64,000 nt of DNA from Hydractinia symbiolongicarpus (Eukaryota; Cnidaria; Hydrozoa; Anthoathecata; Hydractiniidae), in assembly GCF_029227915.1 (NCBI RefSeq), contig NC_079877.1, positions 13,577,351 to 13,641,350 on the forward strand. Reading direction: 5' to 3'. The notes below the pieces were generated by a model. That model made no database searches, was not told where the DNA came from, and saw only the letters and a program-made list of their open reading frames with translations. The position numbers and the translations under genes were made by a program. This document shows, piece by piece, positions 1-10,789 of this stretch (the first letter of the stretch is position 1; each line of letters opens with the position of its first letter).

Positions 1-730
1 CATTTTTATATTCACCGGTTCCATCTCATAATATTCTTGTTCCTCTTCGTCATTGTTTTCTTCCTCAGCAATGTGTTCCAATTTGCGTATATGAGCCAAT
101 TTCTCACTAACATATGTTATTTTGGCTAAAGCTCCAGTTGGCGTCTCATACTCAAATTCATCACTGTAGTCGTCTCCTTCGTCGTACGTCATTTCAAAAT
201 CCATATGCGACGTGTTGCTGACGTAAGATGTTGATAACTTGTTCGGTAAAATGTTCATCTCCTTCGTTGAGGTTGTATCAGCATATGTGACAAGTATAAA
301 ACTCTCCTCCGTGTTGACAATTTTCGGTTTCCATATGTACTCTCGCAAATGTGTCGTTCCTGTATGGTCTTCTGTTACATCAAGTGTGATGGTTTCTGTT
401 ACTTCAAATAATGTTTCTGGTCCCTTTCGTTTTCTTCTAAACGTTCGCTTGTATGCAGGTTTCTTCTTGGAGGGCGGGAGTAAACGTTCATTGTACAATA
501 TAACGTTCCACTTTTGCGATTGCCATAAAAGTTTTCTCGCGTTTCTACCTAGCGTTTCCGACGTTTCCTCAATATCTTCCACATAGAAACATGCTTGCTT
601 TGTGCTTTCATCTACGTCGTATTTTAAACCGTGTATAAACACTTTGGTTATTGGGTCTTCATGTTCCAACAGGACTTTGATGGAAGGGTCCAAGGTCTTT
701 TGTGTATCACATGGTGCGTTGTCAATCATA
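1..730 (-). CDS. Acidic hypothetical protein, partial (cut by window start)
   Basis: Read on the minus strand, positions 729 down to 1 are one uninterrupted frame of 243 codons beginning with ATG at 729-727, with no stop before the window edge. This is far longer than chance in such AT-rich DNA. Just upstream on the coding strand is a T-rich tract ending in TTTTTTTAG directly before TATG, a good splice acceptor. The Met may therefore be internal to an exon that starts at 730, or 730 may be a trans-splice acceptor. The product has no signal peptide or membrane segment. A basic stretch rich in Lys/Arg (about residues 88-105) is followed by a Thr-rich part, then a strongly acidic Asp/Glu/Tyr region (about 190-243). 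I recognise no family. It bears no resemblance to the mucin genes further right. Confidence 0.75.
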
Positions 731-3700
731 CTAAAAAAATTAAAGTCGTTTAAATAGTTTAAATTTCGTATATGACAATGAATGCTTAAAGTTTGGATTG
801 CAAGTGCAAGGGACTGAAAAAGGCTATACACGTCTTTTTCTAAGAATATTAAAAAATAAATTAGGCAAAAAAAAGATAACGCTAAGAATCTAAATGGGAA
901 GCACATGAGAGGGAAAAATCGAGGAGGGATAAAAATCAATGTTTAGGATTCTTCTTCTTCCAAAGTCAGCCTATGGACACACAGTACGGACAAATTCACC
1001 AATTTCACCCTAGCAACCTAGAGTAGATTTTTGAAGTCAATTAAAGAAAACCTCTATGTAGCAAACATCCATAGCGCACACTTTTTTGATGTGGCGGTGG
1101 TGTCCGCTTAAGAGGTTTCGCTTTTCACTTTATAAGTTCTTGCTAAACTTTATATAATACATTATACTAAGAATTACTCATAGACTGGGCACTAAATTGC
1201 AAATACCTCTTATAAAGAAATACATTCTCGAGTACAGTTAATAGGAACTATGAGTCAGGTAGCGTATATATCTACGGTATTTTGCAAATTAAATGATGAT
1301 GGGTTTACTGTTAGCAACAGCAATGGAGAGCCATTCACGTTCCTTTCATTACGACTTCACATTTGTTTTTATCTCTACCGTACACGTCAGGGATAATAAT
1401 AAACATGCACTCACTTAAATGGCTTATTAAATGTTTCCACACAAAGTTAGATTGCAATACTTTGCGGTCACTGTTGGTATTGCCAACAATTACACAAATA
1501 GCTACTTTAGTTAACATTTCTTTCTCATCAGAAAGATTAAAAAAATGACTCAACTCTTTAAACCATTTTACTGGAATTCCTGGTAAACATATATCTGGCT
1601 ACCAAGGAAGAGAAGAAAAGCCCTAGGGACGGGGTTGTTTTGACCACACATAAATTATGTGGAAGTCGGTAAGTACTGGAAATTCGCAAATTTGGAAAAA
1701 TGGAACTAAAAATTTAAAATCAAAGATCAAAATAGAACATAGTAAAAAAAGTAAAACAAGTAAAACAACAAAAATAAAAATAAAATGAAGGTGAAATAAT
1801 TTATATAATTTGTTTGCCAAACATATTTTTCGTTCTAAGGTGTGTATTTGTAGTTGTACATAAGCCGAAATTAGAAGAGCAAACATTGAAACCCTATACT
1901 TTTTCACATCATTTTTATGTAAATGTCTGATGTACAATAACGCTGTAAATACAGTTTTAAGGCATTCTAGATCACATTTCATTTTATATGTTTATTATGT
2001 GACTAAGAGATGTATACATAACGTCTATACCTTGCAACTTTCGTCCCAGTACTTTAGATAACCTCGTGTATAACTTAGCTTAAAAGGCACTTTGGGACGA
2101 GAATAATATATTTATATAAATATTGATATAAATCTTGATCTCATAACTTAAGGCATGACTTTCAGTTTTAATGTCTTAAATATTATTCATACGAAGTTTC
2201 ATGACAAAATTCAACACGAGAGAAGTTGTAGAGCATTTTTGTCCATCGTCTTTGAGTAGGGTTTTATGCGATTCCACCTTCCCCACCCGATATTCTAATA
2301 TAGAAAGTATTAGTACAAAAACGGAAAATATCGGTTCTTAAGAGATACTAGGTTGAAACTCCAAGGTTAAAATTAGTTGCGATGGCAAAACTCATGATTC
2401 AATTGAGGTGGTCTTTCTGTGCGCTTATTGGCTATTGTGTTGCTCATGTTGTATGGGCTAGTAACCTAGCAACGTCAAATGCTATGTTAAAAACAAGACC
2501 TGAACTTGCCCCAATCACCGTTTCTCTTTTGTTTTAATGATATTTTTCCGGTCACCATTAATTGCATCAAAAGAAATTCAATTGTCGATAACAAAATCAT
2601 ATTTGCATGCAGGTATCCAAAGGACCTTGTAAAGTGATTCAAGATCAGTGCTCAAAAAAGTATTGGGAACTAAATTGTGTTACTTCAAAATGTGACATAG
2701 AAAAGTTGTCAAAATTTTGGTTTTCTTTGCGTCTGTTTTTTTGTAATTTTTTTTTAAGAAAAATCAATTGCAAATATTGACATTTTAATTAAAGGGCATT
2801 GGAGATGAAATATTCTGTGACCTAAAAAATATAATTCATATCTCTTTTACCGCTTTCTTCACTCGGGGTCAACTTTTGAGCGTAATAAATTATGAAAGTC
2901 AACAATATTGTCAGTTAAATATTGAACTCCCATAATTTACGTCACTGGTAGCTCCTAAGTTATGACCTTTTGCAAAGAAAATATTAAAAGAAACATAAAA
3001 AGTATTTTCACAGCATGAATTAAACAACTTCTAATCCTTCATGAACAATAAAAAAAAATTTCGTAGCATTTATTAAGCTTGCAGAGATATAGACTTGCAG
3101 TGATTCAACTCATGTTTTTTTCTCATCTTGTTGTAGCTACTGACAAAAACACAGTGTCAAAGGCAAAGGAGAAAAACAACAACTTCTGAAAGTAAACCTG
3201 TTGAACGAATTGAAGTCTGTCTTCAGTTATAAAGAATAACTTGACAAATAACTTCTGACAAGCACCAAATAAAACTTAGAGACTAACGTACAAACTTTCC
3301 CCAAAATTCACTAAATCTAATAATTGTAAACAACAAAGAATTCAAGTACACTTTGAAAGTTCACAACGTAGCTACCTTAACTTGGTTTTACTATTATTTC
3401 TGTTTTTTTTAAGCAGGACGCTACTCTCAAGTGTTTGAAACACTGTTATCAATGTCGTTGCGGTACTATGAATGTATCAAAAAGATGTGCAACAGCGTAT
3501 ACAACATAATTTCCCTCGCATGACATAGGTAGCAAATTCCATACGTGCCTAGGGACTACGTGAGAACTACATGAGGACTCGTAATTACTAAAATAGTGTC
3601 ACCTAAACGGGTTTTGTTACCTTATGGTATAGAAAAGAAAATGACATATTCTTACCTATGACATGAAACTGAAGCTGGCCGACGAGAACGAAAACCAACT

Positions 3701-6324
3701 CTACAGTGCAGAACTAAATGATTGTTTATTCATAAATATATTTCTTGTACTGTCCTTCCCACAAAATGTTCAAACTTCCGACACTCAAGTTGAACTAAAA
3801 CGAGCCATTCTTCTTTGTAAAGATAACAACTACACGTTAACTTATGTACGTCTTTCAATTTAACAATATCGATATCTCTCTAATCGACCAGGGAAATTAA
3901 AAGCGCTCTCCATCACAGAGTCTATAATTATAAAGAATAAACAAGCACTTCTTTTAAAGGCTATTTAAAGTATAAATTTTTATCAGGACAAACAAATAGC
4001 TGAGTTATCCAATTAAGGATATTAGTAGACGCAACTAACTATAAACGGATAAAAAATAAAGAGTTATAAGCGGAATTCTTGGTGTAAATATATGGACAAA
4101 ACATAGATGTAACTTTGAAGACGCGTGTAGAAGAATTCTACGTTTCCTGGCAACAGTAGTACTTATGTTTTAATCACATCAGTTAGTCAAGGAATACGTC
4201 AGTTAAAAAAGGTGGAGCTGTTATCAACTTGACAACAAAAATAAACATAGTTTGTCTACCATATTTGTTTACATTTTCGGTATTTTGCGGGAATCATTTT
4301 TCTAGGTGTGTTAAACCACACCTTGAGATTATCTTTTTTTCTTCCAAATATTTAGCAAGCACCAGTATGTTTATTTGTATGTGTTTATCTTTAAATGGTG
4401 TATTTTAAGGGCAAATAAATATAAATAAATAATATAAATAAATATGTAATCTTTCATTACGTATACACTGTTTCTACGTTGGGGTTAGTCTTCTCTAGGA
4501 TTATCTTTAATCATTTATCTAATTATTTTTTTCGTTGAATGATTCTTAAAAAATTGTTAAACAAACAAATAGCTTTACGACAGGCCTATCTTCCTTCTTA
4601 TTCATATTCACGGTGGGCAGGTTTTCATCTAAGCATTTTTGGCTAAACCTTCAAACGTTTAGAATCTGAGCAGGCGCATGATACTTACTTCGAACTGCAG
4701 GGTTCGTATTTCAAAGCTTTCAATGTTAAAACGAGTTAATTTTAAATGTGGTTGTAGCAGATGACTTTTTAAATAACCAATTAAAATTTTTAAAGCACCG
4801 CCATTTGCAGTATAATGTAATTGAGTGATGGCATCCAAACGTTGGAGCCGCAGCCTGCTGGAAACCGGACTAAAGCTAGACAAAGTTTTCAGCGCGTTTT
4901 CGTAAAGTCGGATAGGGGCTTTACGCAGAGCGGTTTTGATCAAGTTTATGAGTATCAAAGTTATAAAATGAGAAATTTAAAGTATTGAAGTGTCATAATT
5001 TTTGAAAAATTTAAGTTTCCTCCTCTCCCCAGACATAAAAAGCTCCGACAGCGAGATATTTGGTTTAGATTAACTACCTACCTTGTGGTCAGCTCGTTAA
5101 TTTTTTGTCACGAAAACATAAATCTATTACTATTTATAAATTTGCAGAAAAAAAATTGAATAATATATAACTTGATGATGTATAATAACGTTTGCTTTGT
5201 TAATAATTAAAAGTGCAGCCGCAATTGAAAAAATATTGGTGCATTTTTTATAACATTCCAAATAATAGTAAAGTGAAAAAAATATTCGTTCAGAAGATGA
5301 CGCCCATAAATACACAAAATGAAAAAGCCGATAAAAAAATAAGGTACCGCACCTAGGCACTAAATAAATATATCCACAGCCGCGTCTACCATTATTATTA
5401 AGTCATGATATTTCCACAGAGACGCAAATCGAGATAAAGTATTAACGTCTGAAACGTTACATCAACTGTGAGATTAAATGAAGCATTTTGGCAAACATGC
5501 CTGGAAGTATTCGTGTTCTGGAGTTCAATAAAAAACGTGAAATACGTCGCGAGATTCCAAGAATATGAAATATTACTTTTAAAAACGGCGTAGTATTCTA
5601 TAATGAAAAATCAGGTATGGTTCGCTTCAGATTTTCTAATGTCTAATCTTCCAATACTTTAAGCCTTGTTTACACTGATGGCGTTAATGGTAGTAATGGC
5701 GTTAACGGCGTTAAGGTGTTAAGGTGTTAAGGTGTTAAGGTGTTAACTAATTTCATTCACACTACGTCGAAAGTATAACACCGTTAGCGCAATTAGATTT
5801 ATATTTTTATCGTGCCAGAGTTGATGAAAATGGAGGATACGATAAGAAAAGCACCTTATTTACTGCAACAACAAAAATGTGGGTAAGAGAATGCTTAAAG
5901 AGAAAATAATACGAAAGTTTTCCATAACCTTATACAACAAATGCACATAACTGACATTCATGTATCTTTCGTCTGTTTTGCAAGGTTATTTAGCAAGAAT
6001 ATTCAAATTCTGAAAATCCGATTTTAAAGAATTGGAAACACAGAATTTTTGGTACACACATTTTGGGTAAACAAATTTTCTGTTACACGCATTTGGATCA
6101 CACCCCATTAGTACTAAAAATTTTAGGGACATTTAATTAAAATGTCTAAAGTTATGAACATAACTATACCGGGTAGGACACTTGAAAAAAGACTACTTTT
6201 TAATCCGTACCATATTTTTTATATTTATGAAATATATCATGATAAAAATATTTTAAAATTTAGGATTACTTCCTTAATAACTTCCTCGAGAAATTAGTAA
6301 AACCTTTATATGTTATCGTTTTTT
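731..6324. other. Gene-poor AT-rich stretch
   Basis: No convincing gene. The open frames here (for example 1623-1982 minus and 4659-4958 minus) lack homology, signal peptides and good codon bias. Around 1616-1638 lies a sequence reading GCCCTAGGGACGGGGTTG, which matches one end of the transposon family intact at 45345-45533; its partner end is not visible. A short palindrome-plus-tail motif at 3430-3457 recurs at 28602-28627. An 8-bp tandem repeat lies at 5678-5747. Upstream exons of the gene at 1-730 could lie here, but I cannot place them. Confidence 0.5.
5678..5747. repeat. 8-bp tandem repeat (GGTGTTAA type)
   Basis: Four exact GGTGTTAA units at 5715-5746 are preceded by degenerate copies (ATGGCGTTAA, TGGCGTTAAC). 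The array follows CCTTGTTTACACTG, which resembles the terminal part of a DNA transposon, so this may be a subterminal array of a decayed element. Confidence 0.6.
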
Positions 6325-7065
6325 TTATTCATCTCTAAAATGTTTCCCATGTTTGTGATGGTGCTTCTTCAGAAATCGTTTCCCTCCTTGCAATTGCGTA
6401 GAATGGTGTAGATGTTTCTTTTCTGGTTTTTCATCTTTATCTTTTCCTGGCGCGAAAACGCTGTTATCGGGGGTAGTTGGTGCTTCCGTGGTAGAAGTTG
6501 GTTCATCTTGAGATGTATAATCGGAATCGGATGAGTCATTTGTGCTTGGTGTGGTTTTTTTTGCCATGGTTACTGGTTCTTCAGTCGAACTGCTCTCTGG
6601 TGTTGTTGATGTTAGCGTTGATGCTGGTGTAGTTGTTGGTGACGAAGTTGTCGAGGGAGGAGATGCTTCTGACGTCGTTGTTCCGTTAGATGGCGTTGTT
6701 GACGTGATTTCGGGAGACTTAGTCGTCGGGTTTACAGTCGTACTAACTGTTTCTGGTGGAAGAAGACAGATCGGATTCCGGTTTTCTACTGTATAATCAC
6801 ACTTTGAAGTACAATAATCTGCTACTATTCGATTGTGCCTCTTGCCTTGCTCATCAATATAAGCACTGTTTGGTCCAGTCCAACCGTACCAACATAGACA
6901 CCTTCCGTCAGACATACAGGCACCTCCCATTTCATTTGCTAGCCATCCACAAGATTTATGACAGGGGGTGCTAGAGCGACGATGTGCCTTCCTTGATTTG
7001 ACTGATTTAGCTACAGTACAACCAACCAATAATAGTGCCACGGTAAAGATAAAAAGCTTTTTCAT
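6325..7065 (-). CDS. Mucin-like secreted protein with 8-Cys head (gene A)
   Basis: This encodes 246 residues in one exon, from ATG at 7065 to TAA at 6327-6325. Residues 1-20 form a classical signal peptide (MKKLFIFTVALLLVGCTVAK), followed by a short basic linker with a dibasic RR. The eight-Cys head (about 35-100) has spacing C-x3-C-x10-C-x5-C-x-C-x26-C-x3-C-x10-C and the core GRCLCWYGWTGPN. It is EGF-like around the C-x-C-x2-GWTG part but otherwise unlike EGF. Residues 105-205 are Thr/Ser/Pro-rich and probably heavily O-glycosylated. The last 40 residues are basic and rich in His and Lys. It is the closest paralogue of gene B, sharing the linker, head and C-terminal motif. The stop codon overlaps an AATAAA signal. 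A cell-surface or secreted mucin is inferred; no specific function is known. Confidence 0.85.
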   Translation of the reverse strand: MKKLFIFTVALLLVGCTVAKSVKSRKAHRRSSTPCHKSCGWLANEMGGACMSDGRCLCWYGWTGPNSAYIDEQGKRHNRIVADYCTSKCDYTVENRNPICLLPPETVSTTVNPTTKSPEITSTTPSNGTTTSEASPPSTTSSPTTTPASTLTSTTPESSSTEEPVTMAKKTTPSTNDSSDSDYTSQDEPTSTTEAPTTPDNSVFAPGKDKDEKPEKKHLHHSTQLQGGKRFLKKHHHKHGKHFRDE

Positions 7066-7980
7066 GTCTTCTTAAAAATGCCTTTTTTGATTTTTAAAAA
7101 TGCTAATAAACTTTGTGTGTTTTCGTTGTCTTTAGAGATTTCGTATATATTTTTAAAAACAGTCCTCTTCCTTGTGAAATAGCTTTTTCTTTCACAGAAA
7201 CTTCTGTATGATTGACTGAAAGGTTACGCTTTGTGCACATCTGTTCTCCTGTAGAAGCTATCACTTCCGTGTTGCATATGACATCTGTTAGTTTGGAACA
7301 AAGCGTATAAACACAGAAAAATTCATACTTAGACTCCTTAGGAAAACTGTAGGTATTTACCGATCAGAAAATATTAGAAAAATATCCAAGGGTATTTTTT
7401 GTGGCTGTTGTTATGTAGAGAGTCAATCAAACGCAAGAAATAAAATAAACTTTGTTTTGAATTAGTAAAGGTTATTTAGATAAAACATTGATCAATGCAA
7501 TGCAATCATGTATAGAAGTAATATTTCAATGGATTTCTTTTTCTTCATGTATCGTCTTAATACGTTCAAACATTTGTTGTGAGGACGTAGCCGCCTTCTA
7601 CCCTGTTGCACGTGCAGAATGAGAAAAAAATCCTGACACTCTTTTTAAGAGGTAGAATAAGCATAAAAAGAATGTTCATCTCCTTCTACTTCTTAAAATA
7701 TTTTAAAATAAAGTCAAAGGGTGTTCGCAGATAAATAAATTAAAAACAAAACAAAACAGATGATTATATTTTCGTTGTAAAAATTAACAGCGTTTTCTAA
7801 TTTTGTAATTAAAAAATAAACTTCATAATTATAAAATAAATTTTATAATTATATTACTGCAAATATTTGGAATAAACGTTTGACATATTAAATTTTTAAC
7901 ATATATGCATGGATGTTCATCCAAGTTACGATTATTGGGAAACATTTTTTAACACGGTTTTTACTCTTTTGAGGCGTTTT
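7066..7980. other. Intergenic spacer between genes A and B
   Basis: AT-rich spacer of about 0.9 kb holding the leader and presumed promoter of A and the 3' flank of B. I see no gene, transposon or long repeat. Confidence 0.6.
7140..7165 (-). promoter_or_regulatory. Possible TATA box of gene A
   Basis: On the minus strand, an AAAATATATACGA tract lies about 80 bp upstream of the gene A start codon, a plausible TATA position given a short 5' leader. TATA-like strings are common in this AT-rich DNA, so the call is weak. The leaders of A and B share a short motif of the form TTAAGAAGACATG or close to it immediately before the start, which is the better-conserved element. Confidence 0.25.
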
Positions 7981-8967
7981 TTATTGTCCCTTCTGTTTCT
8001 TCTGTTTTGAATTGTTTTTATGTCTGTGAAAGCGAGTATGTTGTTTTTTCAAAAATTTTTTCAATTCTTTTGGGTGGCGTCTTCTTAAATGTTTCTTTTC
8101 TGGTTTTTCTTGCTTTTCTTTTGCCAAATAAAAAGCCGGGGTACATGGTAGAATTGTGGTAGATACAACTGGTGTAGTTGAATTTGTTTGTGGTGCAGGG
8201 GTGGTACATGGTGCATCTGGCGCGGTTGTTGCGTTCTTTAGTTCGGATGTATTGGTTTGAGGTACTGAAGGGGTACATGGCGAATTTGTGGTAGACACAT
8301 CTGGCGTATTTTTTACGTTGTTTGGTTCGGATGTATTGGTTTGAGATAATGAAGGGGTACATGGTGAATTTGTGGTAGACACATCTGGGGCAGTGGATGC
8401 GTTTTTTAAGCCCGACAAAGTGGTTTGTGGTGTAGGGGTAGTACATGGTCCTACCGTGGTAGTTTGTGGCGGAGCGGTTGTTTCATTTTCCAACGAAGCT
8501 GTCGATCCATTTAAACTCGGTGTTGAATCCGTTGTCATGATTACGGGTTCTAATGACATGCTTATCTCCTTCGTAGATGTTGTCGTTGAAACAGGTGGCA
8601 ACAAAGTAGACGATGACTGCTTAGGTTTAGTTGGGGGAAGAGTAGTCGTACTAACCTTTTCTGCCGGAAAAAGACAGGTCGGATTTCTATTCTTTGTTAT
8701 GTATTCACACTTTGTAGTACAATAATCCGCTACAATGCGATTGTATTTCTTCCCGTGTTCGTCTATATACGAGCTGTTGGGACCAGTCCAACCATACCAA
8801 CAAAGACATCTTCCATCCAGCATGCAATCACCTCCCATTCCACAAAGGCTGTGACAGGGTGCGCTAGACCGACGATGAGCTTTTCTTGATTTGACTGACT
8901 TTTTTGATCTAGCCAGAACAAAAGCAAACAATAACATGGTTACAGTCAAGATAAAAAACTTTGCCAT
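7981..8967 (-). CDS. Mucin-like secreted protein with 8-Cys head and Cys-bearing repeats (gene B)
   Basis: This encodes 328 residues in one exon. The signal peptide is residues 1-19. A basic linker with the same SVKSRKAHRRSS string as gene A follows. The head lies at about 37-98; its second spacing is shortened (C-x3-C-x5-C-x5-C-x-C-x26-C-x3-C-x10-C) and its core is GRCLCWYGWTGPN. The tail contains several imperfect repeats of about 29 residues centred on PCTP, QTNTSE and PDVSTTNSP. Unusually for a mucin tail, each unit carries a Cys, giving about five in the tail and so a possible route to disulphide cross-linking. The last 45 residues are rich in Lys, Arg and His and align with the end of gene A. 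The stop TAA again overlaps AATAAA. An extracellular structural role is inferred. Confidence 0.85.
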   Translation of the reverse strand: MAKFFILTVTMLLFAFVLARSKKSVKSRKAHRRSSAPCHSLCGMGGDCMLDGRCLCWYGWTGPNSSYIDEHGKKYNRIVADYCTTKCEYITKNRNPTCLFPAEKVSTTTLPPTKPKQSSSTLLPPVSTTTSTKEISMSLEPVIMTTDSTPSLNGSTASLENETTAPPQTTTVGPCTTPTPQTTLSGLKNASTAPDVSTTNSPCTPSLSQTNTSEPNNVKNTPDVSTTNSPCTPSVPQTNTSELKNATTAPDAPCTTPAPQTNSTTPVVSTTILPCTPAFYLAKEKQEKPEKKHLRRRHPKELKKFLKKQHTRFHRHKNNSKQKKQKGQ

Positions 8968-10789
8968 GTCTGCTTAAGAAATATTCTTTCACCTTTCTTA
9001 TGTATTGGCAGATCTCCACACTGTGTTATTGTTTCGTGAAAAAGGAAAGATCTTTCGCAAAAGCTTCTGCATCTAAGTCGTTAAATTGTAGAATATATCG
9101 CTTGCTTTAGAATCATATTTAGGCATGAAGCATTGCGTAAATTACAAAAATGCTAGTTTTTAAACTACTGAAAACAATGTTATAAATATTTGCAAACCGT
9201 AGACCATGACGAGAATAAAGAAGAATCTTTTTTGACAAGTTAGAAACAGCGTGGTTATAGCTAGATTTGTTTTCGAAAATTAAATGGTTGACTTATTCTG
9301 AGATTTGTTTGTAGTTAAACAATTTGAAATTTAAAAGTAGGGACGTCTAAAGGCATTTTAGAAAAAAAGCCGCGTTCTCATCTACGTATTCTTGCGCATA
9401 AGAAGTTTTGTAATTTTTCTCCCTAAGCACTTATGTAAAACAAATGATTTGTTCAAGGTTTATGAAAATCTTCAGTAAATAAAAATTTTAGATGTATAGC
9501 TTCTCAAATTATTATCAAGAGTAAGAATTATGGCTATTATAGCTGGGTTTTTATGGGAAAAAATAAACAACCTTGCTACAAGGAGCAAAACAGATATAAG
9601 CCTGTTTCAGCTGGTAGATCAACCAATCGAAAAGTTACAAATCACAAATAAAAAAAAGCGTTTATTTTGAAATGTTTTCAAGTAAGCGCTAGCAGCTTTG
9701 ACATCAGGCATCAAACCCTGGGGACGAGAAAGATATATTTAACGTAACCTATTGCATTATAACCCTAACTTTGCGTAGCTAAAGGCTGCTTCAGGCAGCC
9801 TTCCTTTTCAAATAAGAATTTTATTTAGGTCTCTTTTCTAGTTCTTTTTCCTTATAAAACAAAACTTGTATAGTTAAAACACATTATTGTTTTGTTTTTA
9901 TGATTCGAAAAACTGGTTAGATGCCACGAAGTAAGTGACATAGCCTTAACCATATGTGTTGTGGTTGATAGACGCATGGTCTATTCTCGTCCTTATCGAG
10001 GGAGATGCTAACCTTCTCTCGGCTCATACAACACACTAACGACATTTTTTGCATAACGTTTTTATTCTAGCAATAATAACTTAATTTCTACTTGTGGCGT
10101 AAAAACAACAAAACAAATTTTACAATACCGTAAATACTCTAATAAATTCCAGTAAATTAACACTGACTTTATTTAAAGCCATTCAATTATTTATTTTTTA
10201 AAATAACTATATTTTCGTTTTAAATTCAACACAAATAAATGAGTGAGTAAGGAAAACTTTACTTAACGGGGCATTTATTTATTTATTTCAATCTAAACTT
10301 GACTGAAAACATATTAATGTCATCACCTGAAACTATACTTATCATGACTACAGACAGATTTAAGACAATATCGTATGATGACAAAGCTTTAGGACCTAGT
10401 GAAAACTCTTATTAGACCACACCTGCCATAGTTTTTTCAAATTGATGTTTTCATTATACTCATCAACACCTTGATCGCCCTTTTCCTTATCGGCAAGATT
10501 TAATCTTTCCCTTAGAAATAAAGCACATTCAACAACAACACCTTAATAGAATTTCAGTTCAGAAATTCAGAACTTCAAAATAGCTTGAAAACAAAGGAAC
10601 TTATCCGTTTTAGAATAAAAAATAACGTTCACGCATGCTGATTCACTATTTGTCTATAAACGGCGCAATTCTTGTAGTAGAAGTTTTTTAACCAGGTTAC
10701 GTTTCTATCCAGGGATTAATTGGTAGTCATATCATTGCCAACAACTGGTGAGTTACTTCATGTTACGTTAATTTCTGCTGACATCTCTT
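8968..10789. other. Intergenic spacer between genes B and C
   Basis: About 1.8 kb without a supportable gene. A short CCCTGGGGACGAGAA string near 9717-9730 again matches the end of the CTCGTCCCC transposon family, suggesting a relic. The rest is featureless AT-rich DNA. Confidence 0.5.
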
